Shown here piece by piece: positions 20,197-28,768 of a stretch of 47,608 nucleotides of DNA. This DNA comes from Bacteroidales bacterium. GTDB taxonomy: Bacteria; Bacteroidota; Bacteroidia; Bacteroidales; Muribaculaceae. Position numbers and translations under genes: made by a program. Each line of letters begins with the position of its first letter. The stretch's first letter is position 1. Where the stretch lies: assembly GCA_030531495.1 (NCBI GenBank), contig JAUNNJ010000008.1, forward strand, positions 1-47,608. The letters are read 5' to 3'. The notes under the pieces are model-generated. The model did no database searches. It was not told the DNA's origin and saw only the letters and a program-made list of their open reading frames with translations.

Positions 20197-23100
20197 ATGG
20201 AAAACAAAATGAAATTTGACAAATTGAACAAGATGCGTTCGGAACAATTTCGCGCGTTGGATAATGACGATATGCGAGGCACAATTCAGGGAACACACGA
20301 CAAGTATTCCGATGTGGCGCATTTTGTGTGGGAATTGATCCAAAATGCTGATGATGCCCAAGCATCTAAAGCTTATTTCGAACTTTATGACGATAAATTG
20401 GTGTTTCGTCACAATGGGAAAAAGCGTTTTTCTATTTCTGATATAGATGAGAACGGGAATTCCATGAGGCCTTTGGGCGACGTGAATGCAATTACCGCTA
20501 TACCAGCAAAATCAGGAAAACAGGAGAGTAAGCAACCCACTATCGGTAAATTTGGATTAGGTTTTAAATCGGTGTTTCATTACACCGACGCTCCGGAAAT
20601 CTACGACGATAATTTATGCTTTAAAATTGAAAACACTATCGTTCCCGTTTGGATTGAAGAAGACTATCCATCTCGCGAGAAAGGGGAAACTGTGTTTGTA
20701 TTGAAATTCAGGCAGAAAGAAAGAAAAAAAGCTGTGTCAGAGATTCTCGAAAAACTTCAGGGACTTGAAAATCCAACATTGTTTTTAAATATAATTAAGC
20801 GCATAAATTGGGAGTTTAAAGATGAGAGCCACACGTTTAAAACCACTCGGAAAGAGAAAGCCAAAACTTCAAATCTGAAGTGTGAGGTGGTGGAGATTGT
20901 GAATAATGAGGAAAAGAAGAGGCTTTTGATGTTTTCAAGAGATGTGAAAATGCATAAAGAAAAATATGAGATTTCTCTTGGTTTCTATATGCAGAGTAGG
21001 AGCATTGTGAAAGATGTGTCCCCCAATATTTATTGCTTTTTTCCAACAAAAGATAGCTACGGATTGAATTTTGTAGCGCATGCTCCATTCCTGCTCTCCG
21101 ATAATCGTGGAAATCTGAAAGAAGGCGACGATGTGAATGACTTCTTCCACCAGGAGTTGGCTAATTTGTTTGCTGACTCACTCAAGATGATGTGTAAGTT
21201 TGATAAGGAAGAAAAAAGCACGTTGTTTAATTGGCTTTTATTTGAAAGATATCTTAAGCTTTTTGAAGATTTTTGGCATTTTGGTTTTGGGTATGGTCGT
21301 AATCGAGAAGATAAGAAAATGTTTTTTGACTCTTTTCGTGAATTGATTCGAAATGACAAGGTTTTGCTTTCAAAAGAAGATAAGTATGTGAATGTTAAAG
21401 ACTGTGTGCTGGCAGAAGAGAATGTATATAAAGCCTTTTCTTCAAGTCAGTTGTGCGCTCTATTTGATGAGAAGTTGCATCTTCTTCCTCGCCACAATCA
21501 AATTTCAAGAGATTTTTTGAAAAAAGAGTTCGGCGTATTGGAATTGCAGTGGGATGCAATTGCAGAAAAGATTTCTGGAGATTTTATGCAGAATCAAAAA
21601 TCAGCATGGATTTCAGAGTTGTTTTCATCCATAATAAATAGTGATAAAACACAGTTGTTTAAACATTCCGATATTATTAAAAGGGCAGATGGCTCGTGGA
21701 CTTCAGCTTTCAGGTCAAGTGGTGAAATGAATGTTTATGCGCCGTCCAGAGATTTTAAAACGGAATTTGATGTGGATTTTGTAGATGAGCAATTTTTCGA
21801 ATCGCATCGTGATTTTTGCGAAAAAATAGGGATTGTTGCGCCAGATTATCAGCGGTTGTTGGAGAACGAGCTATGCCCTAAATATTCTGATGATACACAC
21901 GGAATTACCGATAATGAAGCCGCTAAGGATATGGAATGGGTGGTTGGTTATTGGAAATCGGCATCAGAAGATAATCGTAGGAAAATTTGTGTGACATTAA
22001 AGAAATATTGGAAATTCAGATGCTTAGATGGCATGTATCGTGAATGGAATAATATGTATGAATATACAGAGGCGATGGAGGAATATTTCTCAAAAAATGC
22101 TGAAAAGCCTTTGGTGGATTTAGGTTTTTATACAAAAATATGTTCTTCTTGTGACTTATTGACTTTTTTGGAAGAATTAAAATTCTCACGAGAACTAAGA
22201 GTCTTTCGCGGTGTAACTGGCTTGACCAGTCAATTAGAATATAGACAACATCAAAATATGGTGAAGTGCATCTACGAGAAAACGGGCTATAAGTACAGGG
22301 AAACAAATAAGTTGGAGGATTTTTTTATTGATGGTTTGGATGAGGCTGTGTTTACGAAACGAACTTCTCTTCTTCTTTGGGATTCGATTAAGAAATTTGG
22401 GATTAAAAACATATTGGTGCATTTTAAGATGCATTTTGAATATAAAGTTTGGCATGGGAGAAATCTTAAGGTTGACGACTGTATTTATGATTCTTCGCTA
22501 TTTCTTTACTTGAAAGAGAAACCTTGGGTATTCATCGGTGACGAAGAAGATGGTAAACTGCCTCATGAAGTAAAGAAGCAAGATTTTAGAGATTGCTATA
22601 CCAGTGACGACATTGATGCTCTCAATGAGTTTTGTAAACGTCTGAATTTCTTTGACCCAAAAGATGTGTCAGAAAATGAGTTTGAAATGATAGAGATGTT
22701 GAAAAGCAAAGGGATTAATAACCCTGAAGAATTGAATGCTCGTCTATCAAAAGATAGGGACGGAGAAGAAAAAAATGAAGAGGAATCACAAGGAGCAGGA
22801 CAGAAGAGAACTAATGAGATTGTCCGGTATATCGGGCGAGAACTGTATCGCCGATATATAGAAGACAGTTTGCTCAAAGGAGATTATCGCGAAGGAGCAG
22901 AAGGCGAACCCTACGATTTCAGTTTTGCAAATCAGAAATTCACATGTGTTTCAGGAACTTTGAACAGTTTTAAGGATGGCGTGCCGTTGCATATCACCAC
23001 TTCGCAAAATCGATTTATGAAAGAAGTGAAAATTGCAACTTTTTCTATCGTGAAGATTTCACTTGCCGACTTGGGTTTGAGAAAGGCGTATAATGCTATG

Positions 23101-23250
23101 AGAGAACGGTTTTCTCCCGATTTCTGCATTGAAAACGCAGGCGTGATTGCTGAATGCGACCGTATTGTGTCAGACTACTGGGCACGGGACAGTAAGCAGG
23201 ACTTTGACGATGAAATTCGTGAATACGTGATTCATATTGAGAGCCGCTGA
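20197..23250 (+). CDS. sacsin-like GHKL ATPase, candidate defence protein
   Basis: 1017 residues, cytoplasmic, no signal peptide or membrane segment. The N-terminus is an Hsp90/GHKL-type ATP-binding domain: N-box ELIQNADDA at residues 46-54, glycine box GKFGLGFKSVF at 117-127, then NIYCFFPTKDSYGLNFVAHAPFLL near 272-295, which is typical of sacsin-like proteins found in bacterial defence islands. The middle ~550 residues are helical and unassigned. A charged linker (near 855-880, KDRDGEEKNEEESQGAGQKR) leads to a C-terminal domain (~885-1017). This vaguely resembles DUF3883 (PYDFSFANQKFTC...LHITTSQNRFMKEVK) but lacks the E-x-K residues I would expect of a nuclease-like core. It is visibly AT-richer than its neighbours, suggesting transfer. 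Substrate and partner are unknown. Confidence 0.85.
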   Translation: MENKMKFDKLNKMRSEQFRALDNDDMRGTIQGTHDKYSDVAHFVWELIQNADDAQASKAYFELYDDKLVFRHNGKKRFSISDIDENGNSMRPLGDVNAITAIPAKSGKQESKQPTIGKFGLGFKSVFHYTDAPEIYDDNLCFKIENTIVPVWIEEDYPSREKGETVFVLKFRQKERKKAVSEILEKLQGLENPTLFLNIIKRINWEFKDESHTFKTTRKEKAKTSNLKCEVVEIVNNEEKKRLLMFSRDVKMHKEKYEISLGFYMQSRSIVKDVSPNIYCFFPTKDSYGLNFVAHAPFLLSDNRGNLKEGDDVNDFFHQELANLFADSLKMMCKFDKEEKSTLFNWLLFERYLKLFEDFWHFGFGYGRNREDKKMFFDSFRELIRNDKVLLSKEDKYVNVKDCVLAEENVYKAFSSSQLCALFDEKLHLLPRHNQISRDFLKKEFGVLELQWDAIAEKISGDFMQNQKSAWISELFSSIINSDKTQLFKHSDIIKRADGSWTSAFRSSGEMNVYAPSRDFKTEFDVDFVDEQFFESHRDFCEKIGIVAPDYQRLLENELCPKYSDDTHGITDNEAAKDMEWVVGYWKSASEDNRRKICVTLKKYWKFRCLDGMYREWNNMYEYTEAMEEYFSKNAEKPLVDLGFYTKICSSCDLLTFLEELKFSRELRVFRGVTGLTSQLEYRQHQNMVKCIYEKTGYKYRETNKLEDFFIDGLDEAVFTKRTSLLLWDSIKKFGIKNILVHFKMHFEYKVWHGRNLKVDDCIYDSSLFLYLKEKPWVFIGDEEDGKLPHEVKKQDFRDCYTSDDIDALNEFCKRLNFFDPKDVSENEFEMIEMLKSKGINNPEELNARLSKDRDGEEKNEEESQGAGQKRTNEIVRYIGRELYRRYIEDSLLKGDYREGAEGEPYDFSFANQKFTCVSGTLNSFKDGVPLHITTSQNRFMKEVKIATFSIVKISLADLGLRKAYNAMRERFSPDFCIENAGVIAECDRIVSDYWARDSKQDFDDEIREYVIHIESR

Positions 23251-23263
23251 TTTTTTCGAAACA

Positions 23264-23315
23264 AGCACACTCTGCACTATTTTGACTTGAAAAGTAGTTC
23301 GGAGTGTGTTTTTTG
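23264..23315 (+). terminator. terminator after the sacsin-like gene
   Basis: CACACTC (23266-23272) pairs with GAGTGTG (23302-23308), with inner ACTA/TAGT and TTT/AAA pairing, followed by seven Ts. It separates the ATPase gene from fic. Confidence 0.7.
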
Positions 23316-23340
23316 TTGTGGCGTAGATGGGGGGATATGG

Positions 23341-23359
23341 GAAAATATTACTAACTTTG
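23341..23359 (+). promoter_or_regulatory. probable fic promoter
   Basis: GAAAATATTACTAACTTTG ends in the -7 consensus TAACTTTG (23352-23359), about 90 nt before fic. It matches the btuB promoter at 24079-24097 at 18 of 19 positions. Confidence 0.55.
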
Positions 23360-23449
23360 GGATTGGAAATGATATTGGGCTGGGTTGCTTTTAATAGTGA
23401 CAGATGTTCGACTTTGTACAAACAGGATAAAAGCTTATAAGAAAGGCAG

Positions 23450-24001
23450 ATGACTACACATGAAATTGATACTCAAAGCCTGCAACAGGCGCGCGAATTA
23501 TTTACTTCTGGAAAAATTAACGAAATAGAAGTCGGGACTACGAATGGTCTTCTACAAATACATCGTGCTTTGTTTGTGGGGCTTTATGATTTTGCTGGTG
23601 AAATACGCAAGCAGAATATTTCGAAAGGCGGTTTTCGATTTGCCCCAATTCTCTATTTGGAACAGAGTTTGAAGGCTGTGGAGCTGATGCCCGAAGATAC
23701 TTTTGATGAGATTGTAGCAAAGTATGTGGAAATGAACATTTGCCATCCTTTCATGGAGGGGAATGGCAGGTCTACACGAATATGGCTTGATTTGATGTTG
23801 CGCCGTGCGCTTAATAAGGTTGTAGATTGGCAGAACATTGACCGTAGAGATTACCTCAATGCTATGGAACGCAGTCCCATAAATGACCTTGAATTACGAG
23901 TGCTTATTCAAGGTGCTCTTACATCTGATATTGATAATCGGGAAATTATCATCAAGGGCATTGAGCAAAGCTACTATTATGAAGGCTATGAAAAAGGTTG
24001 A
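23450..24001 (+). CDS. fic: Fic family AMP-transferase, self-inhibited class III
   Basis: Transfers AMP (or a related nucleotide) from ATP to a target protein hydroxyl. 183 residues, the size of small single-domain Fic proteins. The Fic motif HPFMEGNGR is complete at residues 99-107 with catalytic His99. The flap region lies upstream ([14 protein letters not shown]). The C-terminal helix ends QSYYYEGY, where Ser174-xxx-Glu178-Gly179 fits the (S/T)xxxE(G/N) inhibitory motif. In class III Fic proteins such as the Neisseria one, this motif sits in cis at the C-terminus and its neighbouring Tyr is auto-AMPylated. No antitoxin gene is therefore needed and none is visible. It has its own promoter-like box. 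Target unknown; the adjacent chaperone-like ATPase is an intriguing but unproven candidate. Confidence 0.93.
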   Translation: MTTHEIDTQSLQQARELFTSGKINEIEVGTTNGLLQIHRALFVGLYDFAGEIRKQNISKGGFRFAPILYLEQSLKAVELMPEDTFDEIVAKYVEMNICHPFMEGNGRSTRIWLDLMLRRALNKVVDWQNIDRRDYLNAMERSPINDLELRVLIQGALTSDIDNREIIIKGIEQSYYYEGYEKG

Positions 24002-24078
24002 TTGCAATCAAACAATAGCAGATGCTTGTGAGTGAACTTAAACATGTGAAAAACCAAGTGTGGATGAGAGAAATGTGA

Positions 24079-24097
24079 GAAAATATTAGTAACTTTG
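24079..24097 (+). promoter_or_regulatory. promoter of the btuB operon
   Basis: GAAAATATTAGTAACTTTG contains TAACTTTG at 24090-24097, placed so that transcription would begin just before the cobalamin riboswitch. Confidence 0.65.
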
Positions 24098-24110
24098 CAT
24101 TATCAATTTG

Positions 24111-24313
24111 GTGTCGTGGCCAGTGAAGGCCGCGATGAAAAGGGAATCAGGTGAAAATCCTGAACAGACGGTGCTGCTGTAAGCTTCCGTAGCAATATCC
24201 CGATGCCCGTTCACTGCCGAAAGGTGGGAAGGATGGGGCAGAATACTGTGGGAGGAAGTAAGTCAGAAGACCTGCCAAATATGAAGCAGTAGGAGACTTG
24301 TCCCTGATGCTTC
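24111..24313 (+). promoter_or_regulatory. cobalamin riboswitch of the btuB operon
   Basis: The conserved core is clear: AGGGAATCAGGTGAAAATCC, then ACAGACGGTGCTGCTGTAAG (the B12-box side) and AGTAAGTCAGAAGACCTGCC at 24258-24277. After the aptamer GAAGCA (24283-24288) pairs with TGCTTC (24308-24313) 23 nt before the btuB start. No T-run follows, so control is probably by access to the start region and not by termination. Adenosyl- or methylcobalamin binding should lower expression. Confidence 0.93.
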
Positions 24314-24336
24314 TTAGTTAGAGACCCGTTCGTTCT

Positions 24337-26391
24337 ATGTTGAAGACATTACTCATATTCATGTGCATGCTGTGCTGTGCTGTCACCTCAATGGCCCAGT
24401 ACAAAGATAGTGCGCGCCTGTCACGGCTTGACTCTATGCAATATCTTGAGAATGTGGTAGTTTACGCCAAGAAGCCTTATCAGGAGGTGATACCTGCCCA
24501 AACGCTCAGCGGCAAGCGCCTTGAAGGCCTTAACAGCCATAGTGTGGCCGATGCGATTCGCTATTTTTCGGGTGTACAGATTAAGGACTACGGCGGTGTG
24601 GGCGGCGTGAAGACCATCGACATTCGCTCTATGGGCTCCAACCACATGGGCGTGTTCTACGATGGCATTCAGTTGGGCAATGCACAAAACGGACAAATTG
24701 ACCTCGGAAAATTCTCACTCGACAATATCGACGAAATTTCGCTTTACAATGGTCAGAAGAGCGAAATTTTTCAGCCTGCGCGCGACTTCGGATCGGCGGG
24801 CACAGTCTACATCCGCACGCATCATCCACGATTTGAGGGCGAGAAAAACGACAACTTCAATGTCACTTTCCGCACAGGCTCATTTGGCCTTGCGAACCCC
24901 TCAATTCGATGGGAGCACCGCTTCACCAAGCAGTTGAGCATGAATCTCAATACCGAGTACACCTATGCCACCGGCCAATACCATTTCCGCTATCGCAAGA
25001 AATTCAGCGACGGCACCCTTGCGTGGGATACCACAGCTGTGCGTAAAAATGGCGATGTAATGGCGCTTCGCGTCGAAGGTGGCTTGTTCGGTAACATTCC
25101 GAGTGGCGTTTGGAATCTCAAGTTTTACTACTACGATAGCGAACGTGGCATTCCCGGTGCCATCGTGAACAATGTGTGGATGAGTTCGCAGCGCCAGTGG
25201 GACCGCAACTTTTTCACCCAGGGCACATTCAAGAAGCAATTTTCAGAGCGCTACGACTTTATGCTCAATGCTAAGTATGCGCGCGACTATATGCGATACC
25301 TGAATCCCGACACCACGCTGATGTATCTTGACAACAAATTCTGGCAAGATGAAATCTATGTGTCGGCAGCCAATAAACTGAAAATTATCGACAACTGGGA
25401 GGCCAACCTTTCGGTGGATTATAAATGGAATTACCTGAATTCCACATTGGCCAACTTCTCTTATCCCACGCGCCACACCTTGCTCACAGCATTGGCTTCG
25501 GCCTACACCTATCAGCGCTTCAAAGTGCAAGCCTCGGTGCTCTACACGATGGTGAACGACCGTCATTCATCGCGCTCAGGCGACAAGGTGGTGGCATACC
25601 ACAGCCAATTCATTCATAAGTTCACACCTGCTGTGTTCTTCAGTTATCAGCCTTTGGCAGAGCGCGATTTCTTTGTGCGCGCGTTCTACAAGCGCATTTT
25701 CCGTATGCCCACATTTAACGACCTCTACTACACCGACATCGGCAATGCCCTGCTCAATCCCGAATATGCCGACCAGTATAATGTGGGAATGCAGTGGCAA
25801 ACGCTTCGCACCCACGGCTTCTATCGCGGCATTCGTTTGACCGCCGACGCCTACTACAACCTTGTGACCGATAAAATCATCGCAGTGCCTAAGGGTACGG
25901 GTATGTATCGCTGGATGATGATGAACATCGGCAAGGTGAAGATTCGCGGTATAGATGTGACTGCACGCACCACCCTCAATTTCCCGCTCGACGTGTTGGT
26001 GGATGTGAGTCTGAGCTACACCTACCAGAAGGCACAAGACTACTCCAATCCCGGCGAGTATGGCGACGGAGGCACTTACAAGGGACAGATTGCCTACATT
26101 CCCTGGCATAGCGGAAGTGCCACGGTGAATGCCGTGTGGCGAAAGTTTTCGCTCAACTATAGTTTTATCTATGTGGGCGAACGCTATCACAACAGCAGCA
26201 ATATCCCTGCCAACCACGAGCAACCCTGGTACACCCATGACATTAGTGCCAACTACGCTTTTCGCATCGGCAAGGTGAACATGAAACTTTCCGGCGAGGT
26301 GAACAACATCTTCAACCAATACTACGATGTGGTGCTTAATTTCCCGATGCCGGGACGCAACTATAAGCTGATTCTAAAATTTGATTTCTGA
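24337..26391 (+). CDS. btuB: TonB-dependent vitamin B12 receptor
   Basis: Outer-membrane barrel that imports cobamides with energy from TonB. 684 residues. Signal peptide MLKTLLIFMCMLCCAVTSMAQ. Plug domain at about residues 37-145 (NVVVYAKKPYQEVIP as TonB-box region, then HSVADAIRYFSGVQIKDYGGVGGVKTIDIRSMGSNHMGVFYDGIQLG, and the end of the plug with IDEISLYNGQ). The rest is a 22-strand barrel ending in an aromatic residue (LILKFDF). There is no carboxypeptidase-like N-terminal extension, as is usual for BtuB and unlike SusC. Assignment to B12 rests on the riboswitch directly upstream and the BtuG-like gene that overlaps its stop codon by one base. Confidence 0.93.
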   Translation: MLKTLLIFMCMLCCAVTSMAQYKDSARLSRLDSMQYLENVVVYAKKPYQEVIPAQTLSGKRLEGLNSHSVADAIRYFSGVQIKDYGGVGGVKTIDIRSMGSNHMGVFYDGIQLGNAQNGQIDLGKFSLDNIDEISLYNGQKSEIFQPARDFGSAGTVYIRTHHPRFEGEKNDNFNVTFRTGSFGLANPSIRWEHRFTKQLSMNLNTEYTYATGQYHFRYRKKFSDGTLAWDTTAVRKNGDVMALRVEGGLFGNIPSGVWNLKFYYYDSERGIPGAIVNNVWMSSQRQWDRNFFTQGTFKKQFSERYDFMLNAKYARDYMRYLNPDTTLMYLDNKFWQDEIYVSAANKLKIIDNWEANLSVDYKWNYLNSTLANFSYPTRHTLLTALASAYTYQRFKVQASVLYTMVNDRHSSRSGDKVVAYHSQFIHKFTPAVFFSYQPLAERDFFVRAFYKRIFRMPTFNDLYYTDIGNALLNPEYADQYNVGMQWQTLRTHGFYRGIRLTADAYYNLVTDKIIAVPKGTGMYRWMMMNIGKVKIRGIDVTARTTLNFPLDVLVDVSLSYTYQKAQDYSNPGEYGDGGTYKGQIAYIPWHSGSATVNAVWRKFSLNYSFIYVGERYHNSSNIPANHEQPWYTHDISANYAFRIGKVNMKLSGEVNNIFNQYYDVVLNFPMPGRNYKLILKFDF

Positions 26392-27542
26392 TGAAAAGAT
26401 ATATCTACATATTTGTGGCATTGCTTTCTGTAGCCTTTGCGGGATGCAGAAACGAGGATATCATTTTCATTCCCGAAGAAGTTCCCACCACTCAGCCAGA
26501 ATACACCGATGTAGAGGGATTCTATATGCTTTGTGAGGGAAATATGAATACAAACAAATCCACCCTCGACTGGTTTGACGCAAGCGAAGGAAAATACTAT
26601 CGCAACATCTATGCAAAGGCCAATCCCACTGTGGCTAAGGAAATGGGCGATGTGGGCAACGATGTGGGTATCTACGGTAGCAAGATGTATGTGGTGGTGA
26701 ACTGCTCCAACAAGGTGGAAGTGCTCGACCCGCATACGGTGAAGAAGCAGGGGCAAATCAATATACCCAACTGCCGTTTTATCAAGTTCCATAAGGGTTA
26801 TGCCTACGTTACAAGCTATGCGGGGCCGGTCAGCATTGATGAAAACTACAAGCAATTGGGCTATGTGGCAAAAATCGACACTGCGACACTAAAAGAAGTG
26901 GACCGCTGCATAGTGGGATATCAGCCCGACCAACTCGACATCGTGGGCGACAAGATATATGTGGCTAATTCGGGTGGATATATGGTGCCTAACTACGAAA
27001 ACACCCTTTCGGTTATCGATATTGCCACTTTCAAGGAAGAGCGTCGCATACCCATCGCCATCAATCTCGGATTGTGCAAGGCTGATAGGCATGGTGTGCT
27101 ATGGGTGGTGTCGCGTGGCGACTACTATGAAGTGCCCAGCCGTCTGTATGCCTACGACACCCGCAAAGACCGCCTTGTGAAGATGCTCGACATTCCGGTG
27201 AGCAGCTATTGGCTCGACGGCGATTTGCTCTATATCGTGTCGACACAGTGGAGCAATGTGTCGATGTCCAACGAAGTGTCGTATGCCATTGTGGATGTGA
27301 ACAAGATGGAGGTGGTGACTCGCAATTTCATCACCGATGGCACTGAAAAGCTGATCCAGATTCCTTATGCCATTGGCGTGAATCCCATCACGAAAGATAT
27401 TTATGTGACAGATGCAAAAGATTACATATCGCCAGGTCACCTCTACTGCTTCGGGCAGAACGGTGTGAAGAAATGGGACGTGCGTACAGGCGACATCCCT
27501 GGGCATTTTGTGTTTCTGGGCAAAAACTTAAATGAACATTAA
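26391..27542 (+). CDS. btuG: BtuG-like surface B12-binding lipoprotein (YncE/DUF5074-type propeller)
   Basis: 383 residues. Lipoprotein signal MKRYIYIFVALLSVAFAGC with Cys19 as the lipidated residue. The following RNEDII has acidic residues at +3/+4, as in the Bacteroidetes surface-export signal. The mature part is a beta-propeller: YVTN/YncE-like blades such as KVEVLDPHTVKKQGQINI, GYVAKIDTATLKEVDR, DIVGDKIYVANSGG, LSVIDIATFKEERRIPI and KDIYVTDAKDYISPG. In Bacteroides, BtuG proteins of this kind cap BtuB and bind B12 very tightly. ATGA overlap with btuB indicates translational coupling. The symbol is by analogy; blade-level alignment to BtuG would confirm it. Confidence 0.85.
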   Translation: MKRYIYIFVALLSVAFAGCRNEDIIFIPEEVPTTQPEYTDVEGFYMLCEGNMNTNKSTLDWFDASEGKYYRNIYAKANPTVAKEMGDVGNDVGIYGSKMYVVVNCSNKVEVLDPHTVKKQGQINIPNCRFIKFHKGYAYVTSYAGPVSIDENYKQLGYVAKIDTATLKEVDRCIVGYQPDQLDIVGDKIYVANSGGYMVPNYENTLSVIDIATFKEERRIPIAINLGLCKADRHGVLWVVSRGDYYEVPSRLYAYDTRKDRLVKMLDIPVSSYWLDGDLLYIVSTQWSNVSMSNEVSYAIVDVNKMEVVTRNFITDGTEKLIQIPYAIGVNPITKDIYVTDAKDYISPGHLYCFGQNGVKKWDVRTGDIPGHFVFLGKNLNEH

Positions 27543-27553
27543 ATTTAGATGAT

Positions 27554-28744
27554 ATGAAGAAGTTATTGTTATTATTTTTTGTTATGATATCTTTTTCTGC
27601 ATTTGCAGAAAAAGCTCCGTTTTTCACAAATGTTTACGATTTTCTTCCTGCTCCAGGTCAGTTTGTGAACACTATACCCGCATACAAGGCTGGTGATACA
27701 AAAGCTGATATTTTATCTCGTGTAGAAGAATTGATTTGTGGTCGCTATGAAGAAGATGATTGGGGCGACATTGTGATGAATTATAATCCAGGGATGGTGA
27801 GTTTAGGTAGTTTTGGTGGCTACGTGGTGGTAGGATTTGACCATCCAGTGGTGAATGTGAAAGGGGAGTATGACTTCCAAATTTTTGGCAATGGATTTTT
27901 CTCCACAGGTTCTGTTGGCTCAGGAAGTAGCGAGCCAGGAATTGTGATGGTGAGCTACGATGCCAATGGGAATGGAATCCCCGACGATGCGTGGTATGAA
28001 TTGGCCGGTAGTGAATACAATTCACCGAAGACCCAGCACAATTTCACTATCACCTATTACAAGCCCGATGAAAACAAAGTGAAAACCCCCGACCCTGTAA
28101 ATAAATCGATTATCGACAACACCTATATTCGTTGGACCAGCAACGACGTGAATCCTGACAGTGTGAGTGGCTATGTATCTAAAAATTCATTCCATGCGCA
28201 GAGCTACTGGCCACAGTGGTCAGAAGGTGAAACGCTCACTTTTTCAGGTACAAAACTCTGCAATAATGCAATTGATGTAAGTGGGCAAGGTGTGGGATGG
28301 AATCAGTTTTGTAAAGATTGGGGATATGTGGACAACCGCCCCGACTTTGACCCATACTCTGGCACAAGCTACGACCCCGAATCAATGAACCGTGGCTTTA
28401 AAATCGACTGGGCAGTGGATGCCGGTGGCGTGCCTGTAAACTTACCGATGGTGCACTTTATCAAGGTGTATAATGCAATGAACCAAACGTGCGGCTGGCT
28501 CGGCGAAACCTCAACAGAAGTGGGCGGCGGCATCGATTTCCACCCACAGGCTGAGGCTCCTACCGTGGTGGTGGGCGATGTCGACGGCAATGGCACCAAA
28601 GATGTGAGCGATGTTACCTCGCTTATCAATATCATCCTCGGCGAAAAGCCTGCGGGCTACAACCCTGTGGCCATCGACGTCGACAGCAATGGCGCTGTGG
28701 ATGTGAGCGATGTGACGGCTCTTATCAATATGATTCTTGAATAA
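27554..28744 (+). CDS. secreted cell-surface protein with C-terminal dockerin-like repeats, B12 operon
   Basis: 396 residues, signal peptide MKKLLLLFFVMISFSAFA, no lipobox. Residues ~20-300 form a family I have seen in Bacteroidetes B12 loci annotated only as cell-surface protein, with the motifs SLGSFGGYVVVGFDHPV, FQIFGNGF and PGIVMVSYDANGNGIPDDAWYELAGSEY. The last ~55 residues are two dockerin-type EF-hand segments (DVDGNGTKDVSDVTSLINIIL and DVDSNGAVDVSDVTALINMIL), normally calcium-binding and used for docking to cohesins. It starts 11 nt after the BtuG-like gene. A role in cobamide capture is inferred only from operon position. Confidence 0.85.
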   Translation: MKKLLLLFFVMISFSAFAEKAPFFTNVYDFLPAPGQFVNTIPAYKAGDTKADILSRVEELICGRYEEDDWGDIVMNYNPGMVSLGSFGGYVVVGFDHPVVNVKGEYDFQIFGNGFFSTGSVGSGSSEPGIVMVSYDANGNGIPDDAWYELAGSEYNSPKTQHNFTITYYKPDENKVKTPDPVNKSIIDNTYIRWTSNDVNPDSVSGYVSKNSFHAQSYWPQWSEGETLTFSGTKLCNNAIDVSGQGVGWNQFCKDWGYVDNRPDFDPYSGTSYDPESMNRGFKIDWAVDAGGVPVNLPMVHFIKVYNAMNQTCGWLGETSTEVGGGIDFHPQAEAPTVVVGDVDGNGTKDVSDVTSLINIILGEKPAGYNPVAIDVDSNGAVDVSDVTALINMILE

Positions 28745-28768
28745 CTTATTTTTTAAATTTTTATAATT

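Noticed and set aside
20197..24001. Sacsin-like gene and fic as a single operon.
   Set aside because: A good terminator (23264-23315) and a separate -7 box (23352-23359) lie between them. Functional pairing is kept as a hypothesis only.
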